Shown one piece after another: positions 35,951 through 45,967 of a DNA stretch of 64,000 nucleotides (position 1 is the stretch's first letter; each line of letters opens with the position of its first letter). The notes below the pieces were generated by a model. It did no database searches and was not told where the DNA came from. It saw nothing but the letters and a program-made list of their open reading frames with translations. Origin of the DNA: Niallia endozanthoxylica (GTDB lineage Bacteria; Bacillota; Bacilli; Bacillales; Cytobacillaceae); the NCBI RefSeq assembly GCF_008710145.1, contig NZ_VYKL01000005.1, forward strand, positions 62,001 to 126,000, in the 5' to 3' direction. The position numbers and the translations under genes were made by a program.

Positions 35951-37399
35951 ATGGAAACAACAAATTATAAAGGTACGAATAAGATGATTACTGGTATTGT
36001 GTTCGGGGTTATCACATTTTGGCTCTTTGCTCAAGCAATGGTCAATGTTGTTCCTGCGGTTCAGAAGGATTTAGGAATTTCACTTGGCACCTTAAATATT
36101 GCAATAAGTTTAACGGCGTTATTCTCAGGAATGTTTATCGTGGCTGCCGGCGGATTAGCAGATAAAATTGGCCGAAAAAAAATGACAAATATCGGATTAA
36201 TCTTAAGTATTATCGGCTCTCTTTGCCTTGTCTTAGCACAAGGATCGGTACTGCTCATCATCGGCCGTGTCATTCAAGGGCTTTCAGCAGCATGTATTAT
36301 GCCTGCAACCATTGCTTTAATGAAGGCTTATTTTGAAGGCGCCGAACGTCAGCGAGCCCTTAGTTTCTGGTCTATTGGGTCTTGGGGTGGATCAGGCGTT
36401 GCTTCCTTTGCAGGTGGTGCGATTGCCACTTATTTAGGATGGAAATGGATTTTCATCTTTTCCATTATCTTCTCTTTACTCGGTATATGGCTGATTAAAG
36501 ATACTCCGGAGAGTAAAGGCGAATCTACTGGTGCTTTTAAATTCGATTACGCTGGTTTAGTTATATTCATCATCACCATGCTCGCATTAAATATCTTTAT
36601 TAATTTCGGTGCGGATTTAGGCTGGACAAGCTTGATTACAATCGCCCTTGCCGTTGTGACAATTATTGGAGCAATTGTTTTCTTCAAAGTGGAAAAAAGC
36701 AAAGAAATTGTCCTTATTGACTTTTCTTTATTTAAAAATAAACCCTATTCTGGTGCCACTTTCTCTAATTTTTTGTTAAACGCGATTGCGGGTACTCTTG
36801 TTGTGGCAAACACTTATGTCCAAGTTGGCAGAGGATTTAATGCATTTCAATCAGGAATGTTATCGTTAGGTTATTTAGTCGCCGTGTTAGCCATGATTCG
36901 TGTTGGAGAGAAAATTTTACAAAAAGCAGGTGCGAAATCACCGATGATTTGGGGCGCTCTCATTGCAACGGTTGGTGTAGCCATGATGGGATTGACTTTC
37001 TTAGCTGACTTTGCTTATACCGTTGTTGTTTTTATCGGGTTTGCTTTATTTGGTCTTGGACTAGGAATTTATGCCACTCCGTCGACAGATACATCAGTAT
37101 CTAATGCACCTTCAAACAAGGTTGGAGAAGCTGCCGGGATTTACAAAATGGCAAGTTCACTTGGCGGGGCATTCGGGGTTGCCATTTCAGCTACGATATA
37201 TAGTTCAATTTCTACCATTGCAAGCCTAGAAACAGCTGCAACAGCTGGGATTATTACTAATGTAATATTCGGCATTCTTTCGATACTTTCCATTATGATG
37301 ATGGTTCCTAGAGATGAAGGAAAAATAAAAACGAAAGAGGTTTCAGGACAACGACGGACCCCAACTTCTAGTCAAAGAGAGCCAGAGCCTAGTCATTAG
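35951..37399 (+). CDS. MFS transporter, DHA2 drug-exporter type
   Basis: A 482-residue membrane protein with about 14 predicted helices. The loop motif G-G-L-A-D-K-I-G-R-K-K follows helix 2 and G-R-V-I-Q-G follows helix 4. The C-terminal tail is hydrophilic. Substrate unknown. It is followed 32 bp later by an M20 amidohydrolase and may share its transcript, which could hint at export of an amino-acid derivative. Confidence 0.85.
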   Translation: METTNYKGTNKMITGIVFGVITFWLFAQAMVNVVPAVQKDLGISLGTLNIAISLTALFSGMFIVAAGGLADKIGRKKMTNIGLILSIIGSLCLVLAQGSVLLIIGRVIQGLSAACIMPATIALMKAYFEGAERQRALSFWSIGSWGGSGVASFAGGAIATYLGWKWIFIFSIIFSLLGIWLIKDTPESKGESTGAFKFDYAGLVIFIITMLALNIFINFGADLGWTSLITIALAVVTIIGAIVFFKVEKSKEIVLIDFSLFKNKPYSGATFSNFLLNAIAGTLVVANTYVQVGRGFNAFQSGMLSLGYLVAVLAMIRVGEKILQKAGAKSPMIWGALIATVGVAMMGLTFLADFAYTVVVFIGFALFGLGLGIYATPSTDTSVSNAPSNKVGEAAGIYKMASSLGGAFGVAISATIYSSISTIASLETAATAGIITNVIFGILSILSIMMMVPRDEGKIKTKEVSGQRRTPTSSQREPEPSH

Positions 37400-37431
37400 A
37401 ATTCATTCCGAATAAAAGCAGGGAGTGTCCA

Positions 37432-38631
37432 ATGATGTTATTAGATGAATTAATGAAAAAAATTGATGAAAAAAAAGACCGGATTATTGACATTCGCCGC
37501 TATCTTCATGAACATCCGGAACTTTCCTTTCAAGAAGAAGAAACAGCAAAATATATTGCCGACTTTTATAAAGAGGTCCCTGTTGATTCAGTTGAGACAA
37601 ACTTTGGTGGAGAGCGTGGCATCGTTGTAACCATTAAAGGTTCGAAGCCAGGAAAAACGATTGCGATACGAGCTGATTTTGACGCCTTACCCATTAAAGA
37701 AGAAACAGGGCTGCCATTTGCCTCAAAAAACGAAGGCGTGATGCATGCCTGCGGTCATGATGGACATACCGCCTATATGTTGGTGTTAGCTGAAACATTA
37801 GCTGAGTACAAAGAGCAATTAAAAGGGACGGTTCGAGTGATTCATCAACCAGCAGAAGAAACTCCTCCCGGCGGGGCAATTGGGATGATTAAAGCAGGTG
37901 TTCTTAATGGCGTTGATGCAATCATTGGCATTCACGTCATGAGCAATATGAAAACCGGTCATATTTATTACAGAAGCGGGAATACGCAAACAGGAAGATC
38001 CTATTTTAAATTAGTTGTTCAAGGCAGAGGCGGGCATGGATCATCACCGCATTTAGCAAATGATGCGATCGTGGCAGCCTGTTCCTTCGTCATGAATTTA
38101 CAAACCATCGTCAGCCGCCGTATCAACCCATTTGATATGGCTTCGATTACAATTGGTAATTTTGATGGAAAAGGTTCATTTAATGTCATTAAAGATTCCG
38201 TTACCATCGAAGGGGATGTTCGAACCATGTCTCCTGAGACTCGAGAACTCGTAGAAACAGAGGTGCGCGCGTTTTCGGAAGGGCTGGAAAAATCATATGG
38301 TGTAAAATCTATATTTGAATATCACAATGACTATCCTGTCCTCTATAATGATCCGGAAGTAACTGAACATGTACGGAAAGCGCTTGAACAAGCAGCCATA
38401 CCAGAAGTCGAATCCGTATTAGAAACACCGCCGCAGCCGCCTTCTGAAGATTTTGCTTACTACCTTCAAAAAGTACCAGGATGTTTCTTCTATGTCGGTG
38501 CTATTCCTGAGTCAGGTGAAGCGTACCCGCACCATCATCCCAAATTTGATATCAATGAAAAAAGCCTTATCATTAGTGCGAAAGCAATGGCTGCTGTTGT
38601 AGCTTCGTACTCTGATGACAGCGAAGCTTAA
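37432..38631 (+). CDS. M20-family amidohydrolase (N-acyl-amino-acid hydrolase type)
   Basis: A 399-residue zinc peptidase-like enzyme. R-Y-L-H-E-H-P-E-L-S, H-A-C-G-H-D-G-H, Q-P-A-E-E and H-H-H-P-K-F-D give the di-metal ligands; a dimerisation domain sits between about 185 and 300. It removes acyl groups from amino acids or related amides; the exact substrate is not known. AGGGAG precedes two adjacent ATG codons. Confidence 0.88.
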   Translation: MMLLDELMKKIDEKKDRIIDIRRYLHEHPELSFQEEETAKYIADFYKEVPVDSVETNFGGERGIVVTIKGSKPGKTIAIRADFDALPIKEETGLPFASKNEGVMHACGHDGHTAYMLVLAETLAEYKEQLKGTVRVIHQPAEETPPGGAIGMIKAGVLNGVDAIIGIHVMSNMKTGHIYYRSGNTQTGRSYFKLVVQGRGGHGSSPHLANDAIVAACSFVMNLQTIVSRRINPFDMASITIGNFDGKGSFNVIKDSVTIEGDVRTMSPETRELVETEVRAFSEGLEKSYGVKSIFEYHNDYPVLYNDPEVTEHVRKALEQAAIPEVESVLETPPQPPSEDFAYYLQKVPGCFFYVGAIPESGEAYPHHHPKFDINEKSLIISAKAMAAVVASYSDDSEA

Positions 38632-38644
38632 TAGACTGTCTATA

Positions 38645-38677
38645 GACTGATTGGTTTAACCGTTCAGTCTTTTTTCT
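38645..38677 (+). terminator. Terminator after the amidohydrolase
   Basis: AGACTGA and TCAGTCT flank an inner GGTTTAACC, followed by six T. Confidence 0.75.
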
Positions 38678-38764
38678 GTTATTCGTTAGCCTTCTTATTT
38701 TATTTTAGAGAGTAGAAAGGCTACAATGAAGGTAACCATATTAATAGTAAGGGAGCTGGATTAG

Positions 38765-39997
38765 ATGAGTGAATTCCAACAAAAGTTAGAAAAGTATGCA
38801 GAACTGGCAGTTAAAGTTGGTGTTAATATCCAAAAAGGACAGACACTTGTCATCAATGCCAATTTAGATTCTAGAGAATTTGTACGATTGATTGTTAAAA
38901 AGGCATATGAAACCGGGGCAAAGGATGTCATTGTCAATTGGAGCGATGATGTTATATCCAGATTAAAATATGACATGGCACCGAATGAGGTTTTCTTAGA
39001 ATATCCAGAATTTCGTGCTAAAGAGCAGACAGCACTTGCTGAAAGCGGAGCAGCTTTCATGTCCATCCTATCTTCCAGTCCTGCCTTATTAAAAGGTGTG
39101 AACCCGGAAAGAATCGCTAATTACCAAAAGGCTGCCGGAACAGCCCTTAAACAGTACCGTCAATACGTTCAATCAGATAAAATCAGTTGGACTGTTATTG
39201 CTGCACCGTCCCAAGGCTGGGCAGATATGGTATTCCCGAATGAACCTGAGGAAACAAGAGTGGAAAAACTTTGGGATGCCATCTTTAGAACCGTACGGGC
39301 TGATACAGAAGACCCTATTGCTGCCTGGAAACACCATGATGAAACATTACATACAAAAGTAGACTATCTAAATGCCAAAAAATACAAGAAACTTCACTAT
39401 ACTGCGCCTGGAACCGATTTAACCATTGAGCTTCCTGAAAAACATATATGGTGCGGAGCTGGAAGCATTAATGAAAAAGGCTTTGAATTTATGGCGAATA
39501 TGCCGACAGAAGAGGTATTTACCGTTCCGGTCAAAACAGGTGTGAATGGTACGGTTTCAAGTACTAAACCATTAAGCTATGGCGGAAACATTATTGATGA
39601 ATTTACGCTGACCTTTGAGAATGGAAAAATTATTGACGTGAAAGCAAAAGAAGGGGAAGAGATTCTAAAACAGCTTGTCGCTACTGATGAAGGGTCCCAT
39701 TACTTAGGAGAAGTGGCGCTTGTTCCTTATCACTCACCTATTTCAGAATCAAATATCCTATTTTTTAATACATTATTTGATGAAAATGCTTCGAACCATT
39801 TGGCCATCGGCAGCGCCTATGCTTTTTGTCTTGAAGGCGGGAAAACCATGTCACAGGAAGAATTGCAGGAGAATGGCTTAAACCACAGTATCACACATGT
39901 TGATTTTATGATTGGTTCAGAACAAATGAATATTGATGGCATTACGACTGATGGAAAAACAGAAGCTGTATTTAGAAACGGTAACTGGGCTTTTTAA
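38765..39997 (+). CDS. ampS: M29-family aminopeptidase (AmpS)
   Basis: A 410-residue leucyl-type metalloaminopeptidase of the thermophilic aminopeptidase II family. Metal-binding segments include G-E-V-A-L-V-P, L-F-D-E-N-A-S-N-H and H-V-D-F-M-I-G-S at the C-terminus. Cytosolic; a ribosome site GGGAGCTGG lies before the ATG. Single gene. Confidence 0.92.
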   Translation: MSEFQQKLEKYAELAVKVGVNIQKGQTLVINANLDSREFVRLIVKKAYETGAKDVIVNWSDDVISRLKYDMAPNEVFLEYPEFRAKEQTALAESGAAFMSILSSSPALLKGVNPERIANYQKAAGTALKQYRQYVQSDKISWTVIAAPSQGWADMVFPNEPEETRVEKLWDAIFRTVRADTEDPIAAWKHHDETLHTKVDYLNAKKYKKLHYTAPGTDLTIELPEKHIWCGAGSINEKGFEFMANMPTEEVFTVPVKTGVNGTVSSTKPLSYGGNIIDEFTLTFENGKIIDVKAKEGEEILKQLVATDEGSHYLGEVALVPYHSPISESNILFFNTLFDENASNHLAIGSAYAFCLEGGKTMSQEELQENGLNHSITHVDFMIGSEQMNIDGITTDGKTEAVFRNGNWAF

Positions 39998-40112
39998 GCG
40001 ATTTATTCATTTCTATTATTATAATAGGAAAAAAACAAGCAATATATTGCAAGATATGTCGATCTATGGGAGGATAATAGTAAGAGCGTAAAAGTAAACC
40101 GGAGGGGTAAGA

Positions 40113-40385
40113 ATGATCCAGTTGCATATTATTGTATCTGGAAAAGTACAGGGCGTAGGCTATCGTTACTTTTCACAAATGAAAGCTGTCCAATATGGGG
40201 TAACAGGTTGGGCAAAAAATTTAGCGGACGGTTCAGTTGAAATTACAGCTGTAGGGAGTAAGGACCAGCTTGATCCTTTTGTAGAGGAACTTCGTATTGG
40301 AAACCCCTTTTCTAAAATCAGTGATATGAAAATAACTGAAAGTGAAGCATCTGAAAACTTCAATTCATTTACAATTAAGTACTAA
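40113..40385 (+). CDS. Acylphosphatase
   Basis: A 90-residue enzyme hydrolysing acyl phosphates. The catalytic Arg lies in G-K-V-Q-G-V-G-Y-R-Y-F and the Asn in G-W-A-K-N-L-A-D-G-S. GGAGGGG precedes the ATG. Same fold as the N-terminal domain of HypF in this window. Confidence 0.92.
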   Translation: MIQLHIIVSGKVQGVGYRYFSQMKAVQYGVTGWAKNLADGSVEITAVGSKDQLDPFVEELRIGNPFSKISDMKITESEASENFNSFTIKY

Positions 40386-40442
40386 CTGGAAATATTTCAG
40401 AACCAATGAACCTCAGCAGATAATCAAACGATTGCCTATAAG

Positions 40443-40486
40443 AAGCCTGTGATATCTGTAGAAATTTATTACACATCACAGGCTTA
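40443..40486 (+). terminator. Terminator after the acylphosphatase gene
   Basis: AAGCCTGTGAT pairs with ATCACAGGCTT around a long loop, followed by a T-containing stretch. Confidence 0.55.
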
Positions 40487-40530
40487 TTCCATCAATGATA
40501 ATACTACTTTAGAAAAAGGAGATTCATGAT

Positions 40531-40938
40531 ATGTGGTCTGAGTTCAAAAAATTCGCGTTAAAGGGAAATGTATTAGATTTAGCCGTTGGGGTTATTATTG
40601 GCGGCGCCTTCGGGAAAATTGTCACTTCACTAGTAAACGACTTAATCATGCCCTTAGTGGGTATTTTACTAGGGGGGATAGATTTTTCAAAACAAGAATA
40701 TACCTTCTTGGATGCCACGATTAAATATGGGGCATTTTTACAAACAGTTGTTGATTTTTTAATCATTTCTCTTTCCATTTTCCTTTTTATCCGTTTCTTA
40801 AGCCGCTTTAAGAAAAAGGAAGAGACGGCCGAAGCTGCTGCTGTCATTAATAAAACGGAAGAATTATTAGCTGAAATACGTGATTTATTAAAAGAAAATC
40901 AAACGGCTATTTCTCGTACAGAAGGGAAAAACGAATAG
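40531..40938 (+). CDS. mscL: Large-conductance mechanosensitive channel MscL
   Basis: A 135-residue pore protein. [22 protein letters not shown]-type start (helix 1), a second helix at about 70-90 and a charged C-terminal bundle. It releases solutes on osmotic downshock. AAAGGAG precedes the ATG. Confidence 0.95.
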   Translation: MWSEFKKFALKGNVLDLAVGVIIGGAFGKIVTSLVNDLIMPLVGILLGGIDFSKQEYTFLDATIKYGAFLQTVVDFLIISLSIFLFIRFLSRFKKKEETAEAAAVINKTEELLAEIRDLLKENQTAISRTEGKNE

Positions 40939-40939
40939 A

Positions 40940-40982
40940 AAATAAGACCAATAAAGGATTCCCTTTTTATTGGTCTTATTTA
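40940..40982. terminator. Bidirectional terminator between mscL and ykhA
   Basis: AATAAGACCAATAAA and TTTATTGGTCTTATT form a 15-bp stem serving both convergent genes. Confidence 0.85.
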
Positions 40983-40983
40983 A

Positions 40984-41496
40984 TTACCAAGGATATGATG
41001 ATCCAAATATCTTCGCACGTTCTGCACTGTCTTTTCTTCGCTTTTTACGAATTTCCTGACGTTCCTTTGCGGTCTCGTGTAAAAGCTTTTCTTCTTCCGT
41101 TTGGGGAACAACTTGTGGAACTTCAGTAGGTTTTCCATTTTCATCTAAAGCAACAAATGTTAAAAAAGAAATGGCACACACATGCCGCTCACCAGTAAGT
41201 ATGTTTTCTGATACTACCTTTACAAACACTTCCATAGATGTTCGTCCCGTGTATGTAACATAAGCTTCTAAACAAACTGAATTCCCTTCATTTATTGGAT
41301 GAAGAAAATCAACTGAATCACTAGATGCAGTCACGCAAGACTTTCGAGCATGGCGCATAGCGGCTATTGCAGCTATGTCGTCAATGTACGCCATCAGTTT
41401 TCCGCCAAACATGGTTCCATGTATGTTTGTATCCGGAGGTGAAACAAGACTTGTTTTAACAGCCAATGACTCCCGGCAATATTTCTTATTTTCCAT
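40984..41496 (-). CDS. ykhA: Acyl-CoA thioesterase, hotdog fold (YkhA-like)
   Basis: A 170-residue enzyme. H-G-T-M-F-G-G-K-L-M-A-Y-I-D-D is the hotdog active-site segment of the BFIT/YkhA family. The C-terminal tail is basic. It hydrolyses acyl-CoAs in the cytoplasm; chain-length preference unknown. Confidence 0.88.
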   Translation of the reverse strand: MENKKYCRESLAVKTSLVSPPDTNIHGTMFGGKLMAYIDDIAAIAAMRHARKSCVTASSDSVDFLHPINEGNSVCLEAYVTYTGRTSMEVFVKVVSENILTGERHVCAISFLTFVALDENGKPTEVPQVVPQTEEEKLLHETAKERQEIRKKRRKDSAERAKIFGSSYPW

Positions 41497-41581
41497 ATTC
41501 GTACTCCTTTTTTGTTCATAACTGTTTTATCCAATCATACCAAACTTTGAAGGTTTATAAAATATTGGAAAATACTAAGAG

Positions 41582-41616
41582 AAAAAGAACCACCTGTCAA
41601 AGATCGATAGGTGGTG
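41582..41616 (-). terminator. Terminator of the ECF sigma gene
   Basis: ACCACCT and AGGTGGT around a loop, with a T-run on the minus strand. Confidence 0.65.
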
Positions 41617-41619
41617 TGC

Positions 41620-42159
41620 TTATAGTAAACTATTGACTTTATTTCGCAGCTGGTCTTTTGCCCGTTTCATTCTTGTCTTTACAGTCGATAACGGAAGCCT
41701 CGTATATTCACTAATTTCTGCCAATGATCTTCCGCTGAAATAAAATAAAAAAAGCGGCTCCCGATATCGTTCCGGCAGCTCGCAAACTGCCTTTACAAGT
41801 TCTTCTTTTGCATATTTGCGGAGCAATCTTTCCTCTGGAGCTGGAGGCTCATAAAATTCAAGTTTACAATACAAATGAACCTTTTCTTCCCAAAACGTTT
41901 TAGCTGACATTTCTTTCCGCCAATAATCACGGCATTTATTCATAGCAATTTTACATAACCAGCTTTTTACTTTTGCTTTGTCTTGTAAAGCTGAAAAGCC
42001 CATATAGGCTGAAAGTAAAACTTCTTGATACAAATCCTCTGCTAACTCCCTATGTCCAACGATTGAGTATAAATATCTAAAAACACTTAATCCGTATTCA
42101 CGAACAATTTCATCAAAAGTTATCTCTTTAACAGAATCGACAACAGGCTGGGTAAGCAT
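41620..42159 (-). CDS. ECF-type RNA polymerase sigma factor
   Basis: A 179-residue sigma-70-family factor. Region 2 has A-E-D-L-Y-Q-E-V and W-L-C-K-I-A-M-N-K-C-R-D; region 4 has L-P-E-R-Y-R-E-P and L-S-T-V-K-T-R-M-K-R-A. No anti-sigma gene is next to it: the neighbours are a thioesterase and a flippase. Target promoters unknown. Confidence 0.88.
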   Translation of the reverse strand: MLTQPVVDSVKEITFDEIVREYGLSVFRYLYSIVGHRELAEDLYQEVLLSAYMGFSALQDKAKVKSWLCKIAMNKCRDYWRKEMSAKTFWEEKVHLYCKLEFYEPPAPEERLLRKYAKEELVKAVCELPERYREPLFLFYFSGRSLAEISEYTRLPLSTVKTRMKRAKDQLRNKVNSLL

Positions 42160-42258
42160 CGGATTAATATTTTCGCCTCCTAAACTGGTCTTTTGTCTAG
42201 CTTATATTTTATATTAGACAGAATACCCTTCGTTCCTTCCTGCTTAGAAAATAAATTT

Positions 42259-43590
42259 TCATGAAGATTTGACCCGATTAAGCGGCAGCATGAAGACGGA
42301 AACGCCAATTTTCTTACAAACAGCTACATAATGCAGCAGCATCAATAAAATCGCTTCAGCATTAATACCAATGATGACGCCATCCATTTGGAAACTTTCT
42401 TTCGAGCCAAGAAAATAGATAATCACAAACGCTGTTATCGTTGCCCAAACCGCATGAAGAAATGCTTCCTTCATGAGTCCGAGACCAATTAAATAAGCCT
42501 GAAGCGGCATGATAAAAAAACGGAAGAGAAAGCATGGCCATAACAACTGCAAATATCGTGCAGAACCTTCAGAGTGGAAGAATGTAGTAGTTAATTCTTC
42601 GGCAAAAAAGTAACATATTAGAACAGCTGGAATTCCATAGGCAAAAGTCCCAAGCATGACCTGCTTTAGCAGCTTTTGCAGATAGAAGATATTTCTCTCT
42701 GCATTTGCCTTAGAGATCGTTGGAATTAGCATAATCATTAATGAATGTGAAATGAACGTAGGAAAAGAACCAATGACCATCGCAATCCCTGCTACCATTC
42801 CAAACTGCTCTGTCGCTAAACCCTTACTGACACCCGCATAAAAGAGCGCCCCTGTAATTAAGAACGGCTCCAATGCAGAAGTAAAAGCATGAAATACCCG
42901 TAAGGCAGTTGTTGGAACCGAAACTTCCATTAAATTTTTCATAACCACTTTACTATGCAGCCTTTTAGAAGGCTGTTTTTTCATATAATTATATTGAATC
43001 ATGAAGACGTGAAACAAATATAAAAATACAACCAAGTCACTGCCGACAAGTGTACAAAAGGCAATAAGCACTGCGGAACTGAGTTCAAAATCGAATAGAT
43101 GGAATAAATAGACTAGCAAGAGAAGCTGCACTAACTTACGCAGAAAATTAGCAAGGGCAATCTTCCCCATATCAGATTTTCCCATAAAATAACCTCTGGC
43201 AATCGAAGTAAATGAAATAATGGGAACGAGAATCAGGACCAACCACCTGAAAATGGGGTGATATTGATCAAAAGCAGGAATGAATGGAAGAACGATTGAC
43301 ACCACTACCATTAGAATAGCAGTCATAATAATGGTCCATTTAAGGACATGACTTAACATACTGTGATGAATTCTTTGGTCCCGTTCAGCAATAAACTTTG
43401 AAATAGAGACAGGCATTTCAAAGCTGGCGAGAAGCACAATTAAAAATACAGTTGGAAGGATAGCCATATACATACCGAGTCCTTTTTCACCAAGCTCCCT
43501 TGCCAATACCATATTAATAATAAATTCTACAACTTCCCCGATACAGGCTGCAGCAATTAGTAAAAGAGTTCCTTTAAAAAATGAATTCAT
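42259..43590 (-). CDS. ykvU: SpoVB/YkvU-like lipid flippase family protein
   Basis: A 443-residue membrane protein with 12-14 predicted helices of the MOP (MurJ/SpoVB/polysaccharide) superfamily. The N-terminal N-M-V-L-A-R-E-L-G and I-A-R-G-Y-F-M-G-K are family-like. The length fits YkvU (about 445) better than SpoVB (about 518). In B. subtilis YkvU is a spore protein. Assignment between the two is tentative. Confidence 0.75.
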   Translation of the reverse strand: MNSFFKGTLLLIAAACIGEVVEFIINMVLARELGEKGLGMYMAILPTVFLIVLLASFEMPVSISKFIAERDQRIHHSMLSHVLKWTIIMTAILMVVVSIVLPFIPAFDQYHPIFRWLVLILVPIISFTSIARGYFMGKSDMGKIALANFLRKLVQLLLLVYLFHLFDFELSSAVLIAFCTLVGSDLVVFLYLFHVFMIQYNYMKKQPSKRLHSKVVMKNLMEVSVPTTALRVFHAFTSALEPFLITGALFYAGVSKGLATEQFGMVAGIAMVIGSFPTFISHSLMIMLIPTISKANAERNIFYLQKLLKQVMLGTFAYGIPAVLICYFFAEELTTTFFHSEGSARYLQLLWPCFLFRFFIMPLQAYLIGLGLMKEAFLHAVWATITAFVIIYFLGSKESFQMDGVIIGINAEAILLMLLHYVAVCKKIGVSVFMLPLNRVKSS

Positions 43591-43714
43591 ATAACGCTCC
43601 TTTAATCTGACTCCAAAATATGAAATACACTACACCTGTTTGTAAGAGTGCAGACTTATAAGTTCAAACTTGTATTCTTTACAGCATATGAGACAAGTTC
43701 TCAGGATATTAATA

Positions 43715-43774
43715 AAAACGGTGCCTGACACCCTAAAAAGACCATTGTCCTTTTAGGGTGTCAGGCACCGTTTT
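43715..43774. repeat. GGTGCCTGACAC hairpin repeat, copy 2
   Basis: A perfect 24-bp stem: AAAACGGTGCCTGACACCCT at the left, its complement at the right. Lies just after the sirC stop and could terminate that operon. Confidence 0.85.
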
Positions 43775-44393
43775 ATGATTGGTTCCACTTATCCAACAAA
43801 TCCTTGAAGTCCTTTTGTCGGTTTGTGCTTGTTACAAATTCTCGTTCAGTAATAGCCGATAATAAGTACTTTTTTAATTTTGAATCCGTTATTTCCTGTA
43901 GAATCCATTTCCGGCAATCATATAAAAAATCTACATAATCCCTGTATTCCGGGCCATATTGACTGGCAAGATTCTGTTTAATCTTTTTTGCAAGGGTCGG
44001 GCTTGCACCAGAAGTAGAGACTGTCATGCTCAGCTTCCCTTGCTTATATACAGATGGAAGAATAAAGTTTGATTCCTCCGGATTATCGGCAAGATTCAAT
44101 AATTGGTTTGGTGCAGCTGCCTTTTTCACAGCAAAACTTACTTCAGGATCATTTGCAGCTGCAATAATTAAAAAAGCGTCCTTAATGTCTTCAGCAGAAA
44201 AGGTCTTTTTCTTCCAGGTAATATTGCCAGCCTTATAGTATTGATGAAGTTTCTCTGTCAGCTCAGGACTGACAACTGTGATTAAAGCTCTTGCTTCCAT
44301 CAGTCCTTGTATCTTCCGTTCAGCCACCTTTCCTCCACCAATTACTACAGCCCTTTTATCCATCAAATTGAGATAAATTGGATAGTAATTCAT
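43773..44393 (-). CDS. sirC: Precorrin-2 dehydrogenase (SirC/YlnF-like)
   Basis: A 206-residue NAD-dependent enzyme that oxidises precorrin-2 to sirohydrochlorin for sirohaem. The Rossmann motif is V-I-G-G-G-K-V-A-E-R-K, followed by the P-E-E-S-N-F-I-L-P and T-S-G-A-S-P-T-L-A-K elements. Last gene of the nirB operon; ferrochelation would need a separate SirB, not seen here. Confidence 0.88.
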   Translation of the reverse strand: MNYYPIYLNLMDKRAVVIGGGKVAERKIQGLMEARALITVVSPELTEKLHQYYKAGNITWKKKTFSAEDIKDAFLIIAAANDPEVSFAVKKAAAPNQLLNLADNPEESNFILPSVYKQGKLSMTVSTSGASPTLAKKIKQNLASQYGPEYRDYVDFLYDCRKWILQEITDSKLKKYLLSAITEREFVTSTNRQKDFKDLLDKWNQS

Positions 44394-44410
44394 CTAATCA
44401 CCTGCGATTT

Positions 44411-45862
44411 TTATCCATTTATGGACAAACCTTTGATGGTATCTATTAAAGCTTCTCGTGTCGGTGTTTCTGCTGTTGCATTCGGCTCTGCTCCGTAAAA
44501 CTGTGCTGCCATAGCCGACTTTTCTCCCATGCAAATGACCTTTACATCCTTCAGGAATTCCTCTGGAAAAAGCTGTACAACCAATTCCTCTTCGAAAAAC
44601 ATTTTGACGGATTGCGCACTTGGGAATACGATACTATCTGGTCTAGCCTCGGTAAGTATTCTTTGTAAAATCGGTAAATACGCCGCATCCACTACTTTTT
44701 CACTTGTGATTAACAAATCACAATTTCTATATTTATGGGCCACCCGGCTGTCACCTACAACAAGAAGAGTTTCTTTTTGAAAGAGATGATCGGTGATATC
44801 AGCCAGTAAACCGCGCTCCTGCAAGGCGGTGGCCGTTTTCTTTGATAATCCATATATATCAGCCGATAAACTGCGAATATCGATTTGTTCCTTCTTCAAA
44901 AGCTGAAAAAACTCTTCTACACTTTCAACCGAAGTAAACAAGATTTCTTCGTAATGAGCAAGTTTTTCTAAAATATCATAGTTTACAGGTATTTCTGCAT
45001 TTTTCCATTTAGGAAATTCAACCACATCTGCCCCTTGTTCTGTCAAGGCCTGTGCTAGTCCACTTGATTGAAAGCCTGTTCTAGCAAGTAATATTTGACG
45101 TCCAAATAACGGCTTTTTCTCAAACCAGTTAATTTTATTACGCAATGAAACAATTTCTCCAACAAGCGTAATCGCAGGATTGCTAAATTTCTGCTTTTCT
45201 GCTAATTCTGCGATTGTTTCCAGCGTTCCTTCTAATGTCTTTTGTCTGCTAAAAGTACCCCATTGAATAAGAATAACTGGGGTCTCCGGTGATTTGCCAT
45301 GCTCTATCAAGCATTGGCAAATATAAGGAAGGTTTTTTACTCCCATATAAAAAGCAATGGTATCAATTCCGCTGGCGAGTGCTTTCCAATCAAGAACAGG
45401 CTTCCCCTCTTTTGATTGATCGTGAGCGGTCACCACTGCAAACGTTTCACCAAATTGTCTATGCGTAACTGGAATCCCGGCATAAAGCGGTGCAGCCATT
45501 CCCGAAGATATCCCCGGAACCATTTCAAATTCAATGCCTGCGTTCGCTAAGGCCTCAGCTTCTTCACCCACACGTCCAAAAACACCGGGATCGCCTCCTT
45601 TTAAACGGACAACCCTTTTTCCTTCCAATGCTTTATCGACTAAAAGGCTATTAATCCCTTCCTGCCTTAATGTATGACGATCAGGCAGTTTGCCGCAATA
45701 GATAAGTTCACAGCCAAATGGCGCGAAATCTAATAATTTCGGATTTGCCAGACGGTCATATAAAATAACCTCTGCCTGTTTAATCGCATCTAACCCTTTT
45801 ACCGTAATTAACCCGATATCTCCCGGTCCTGCGCCAACTAAAAACACTTTTCCTTTGTTCAT
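44411..45862 (-). CDS. cobA: Uroporphyrinogen-III C-methyltransferase fused to uroporphyrinogen-III synthase
   Basis: A 483-residue fusion. Residues about 1-245 are the SAM-dependent CobA/SirA methyltransferase (V-G-A-G-P-G-D, L-K-G-G-D-P, V-P-G-I-S-S); about 250-480 is a HemD-type synthase domain. It makes precorrin-2 for the sirohaem needed by NirB. Only a short gap separates it from sirC; the repeat at 45896 lies between it and nirD. Confidence 0.9.
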   Translation of the reverse strand: MNKGKVFLVGAGPGDIGLITVKGLDAIKQAEVILYDRLANPKLLDFAPFGCELIYCGKLPDRHTLRQEGINSLLVDKALEGKRVVRLKGGDPGVFGRVGEEAEALANAGIEFEMVPGISSGMAAPLYAGIPVTHRQFGETFAVVTAHDQSKEGKPVLDWKALASGIDTIAFYMGVKNLPYICQCLIEHGKSPETPVILIQWGTFSRQKTLEGTLETIAELAEKQKFSNPAITLVGEIVSLRNKINWFEKKPLFGRQILLARTGFQSSGLAQALTEQGADVVEFPKWKNAEIPVNYDILEKLAHYEEILFTSVESVEEFFQLLKKEQIDIRSLSADIYGLSKKTATALQERGLLADITDHLFQKETLLVVGDSRVAHKYRNCDLLITSEKVVDAAYLPILQRILTEARPDSIVFPSAQSVKMFFEEELVVQLFPEEFLKDVKVICMGEKSAMAAQFYGAEPNATAETPTREALIDTIKGLSING

Positions 45863-45895
45863 ATACGGTCATCCTTCCAAAAACAATGATACAAA

Positions 45896-45945
45896 GGTGC
45901 CTGACACCACAAAAAGACAACTGTCTTTTTGTGGTGTCAGGCACT
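45896..45945. repeat. GGTGCCTGACAC hairpin repeat, copy 3
   Basis: GTGCCTGACACCACAAAAAG and more (45897-45919) pairs perfectly over 23 bp with 45922-45944, leaving a two-base loop. It lies inside the nir-sirohaem operon, between nirD and cobA. Confidence 0.85.
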
Positions 45946-45967
45946 ACTCTTTTATACTCCTTTTACA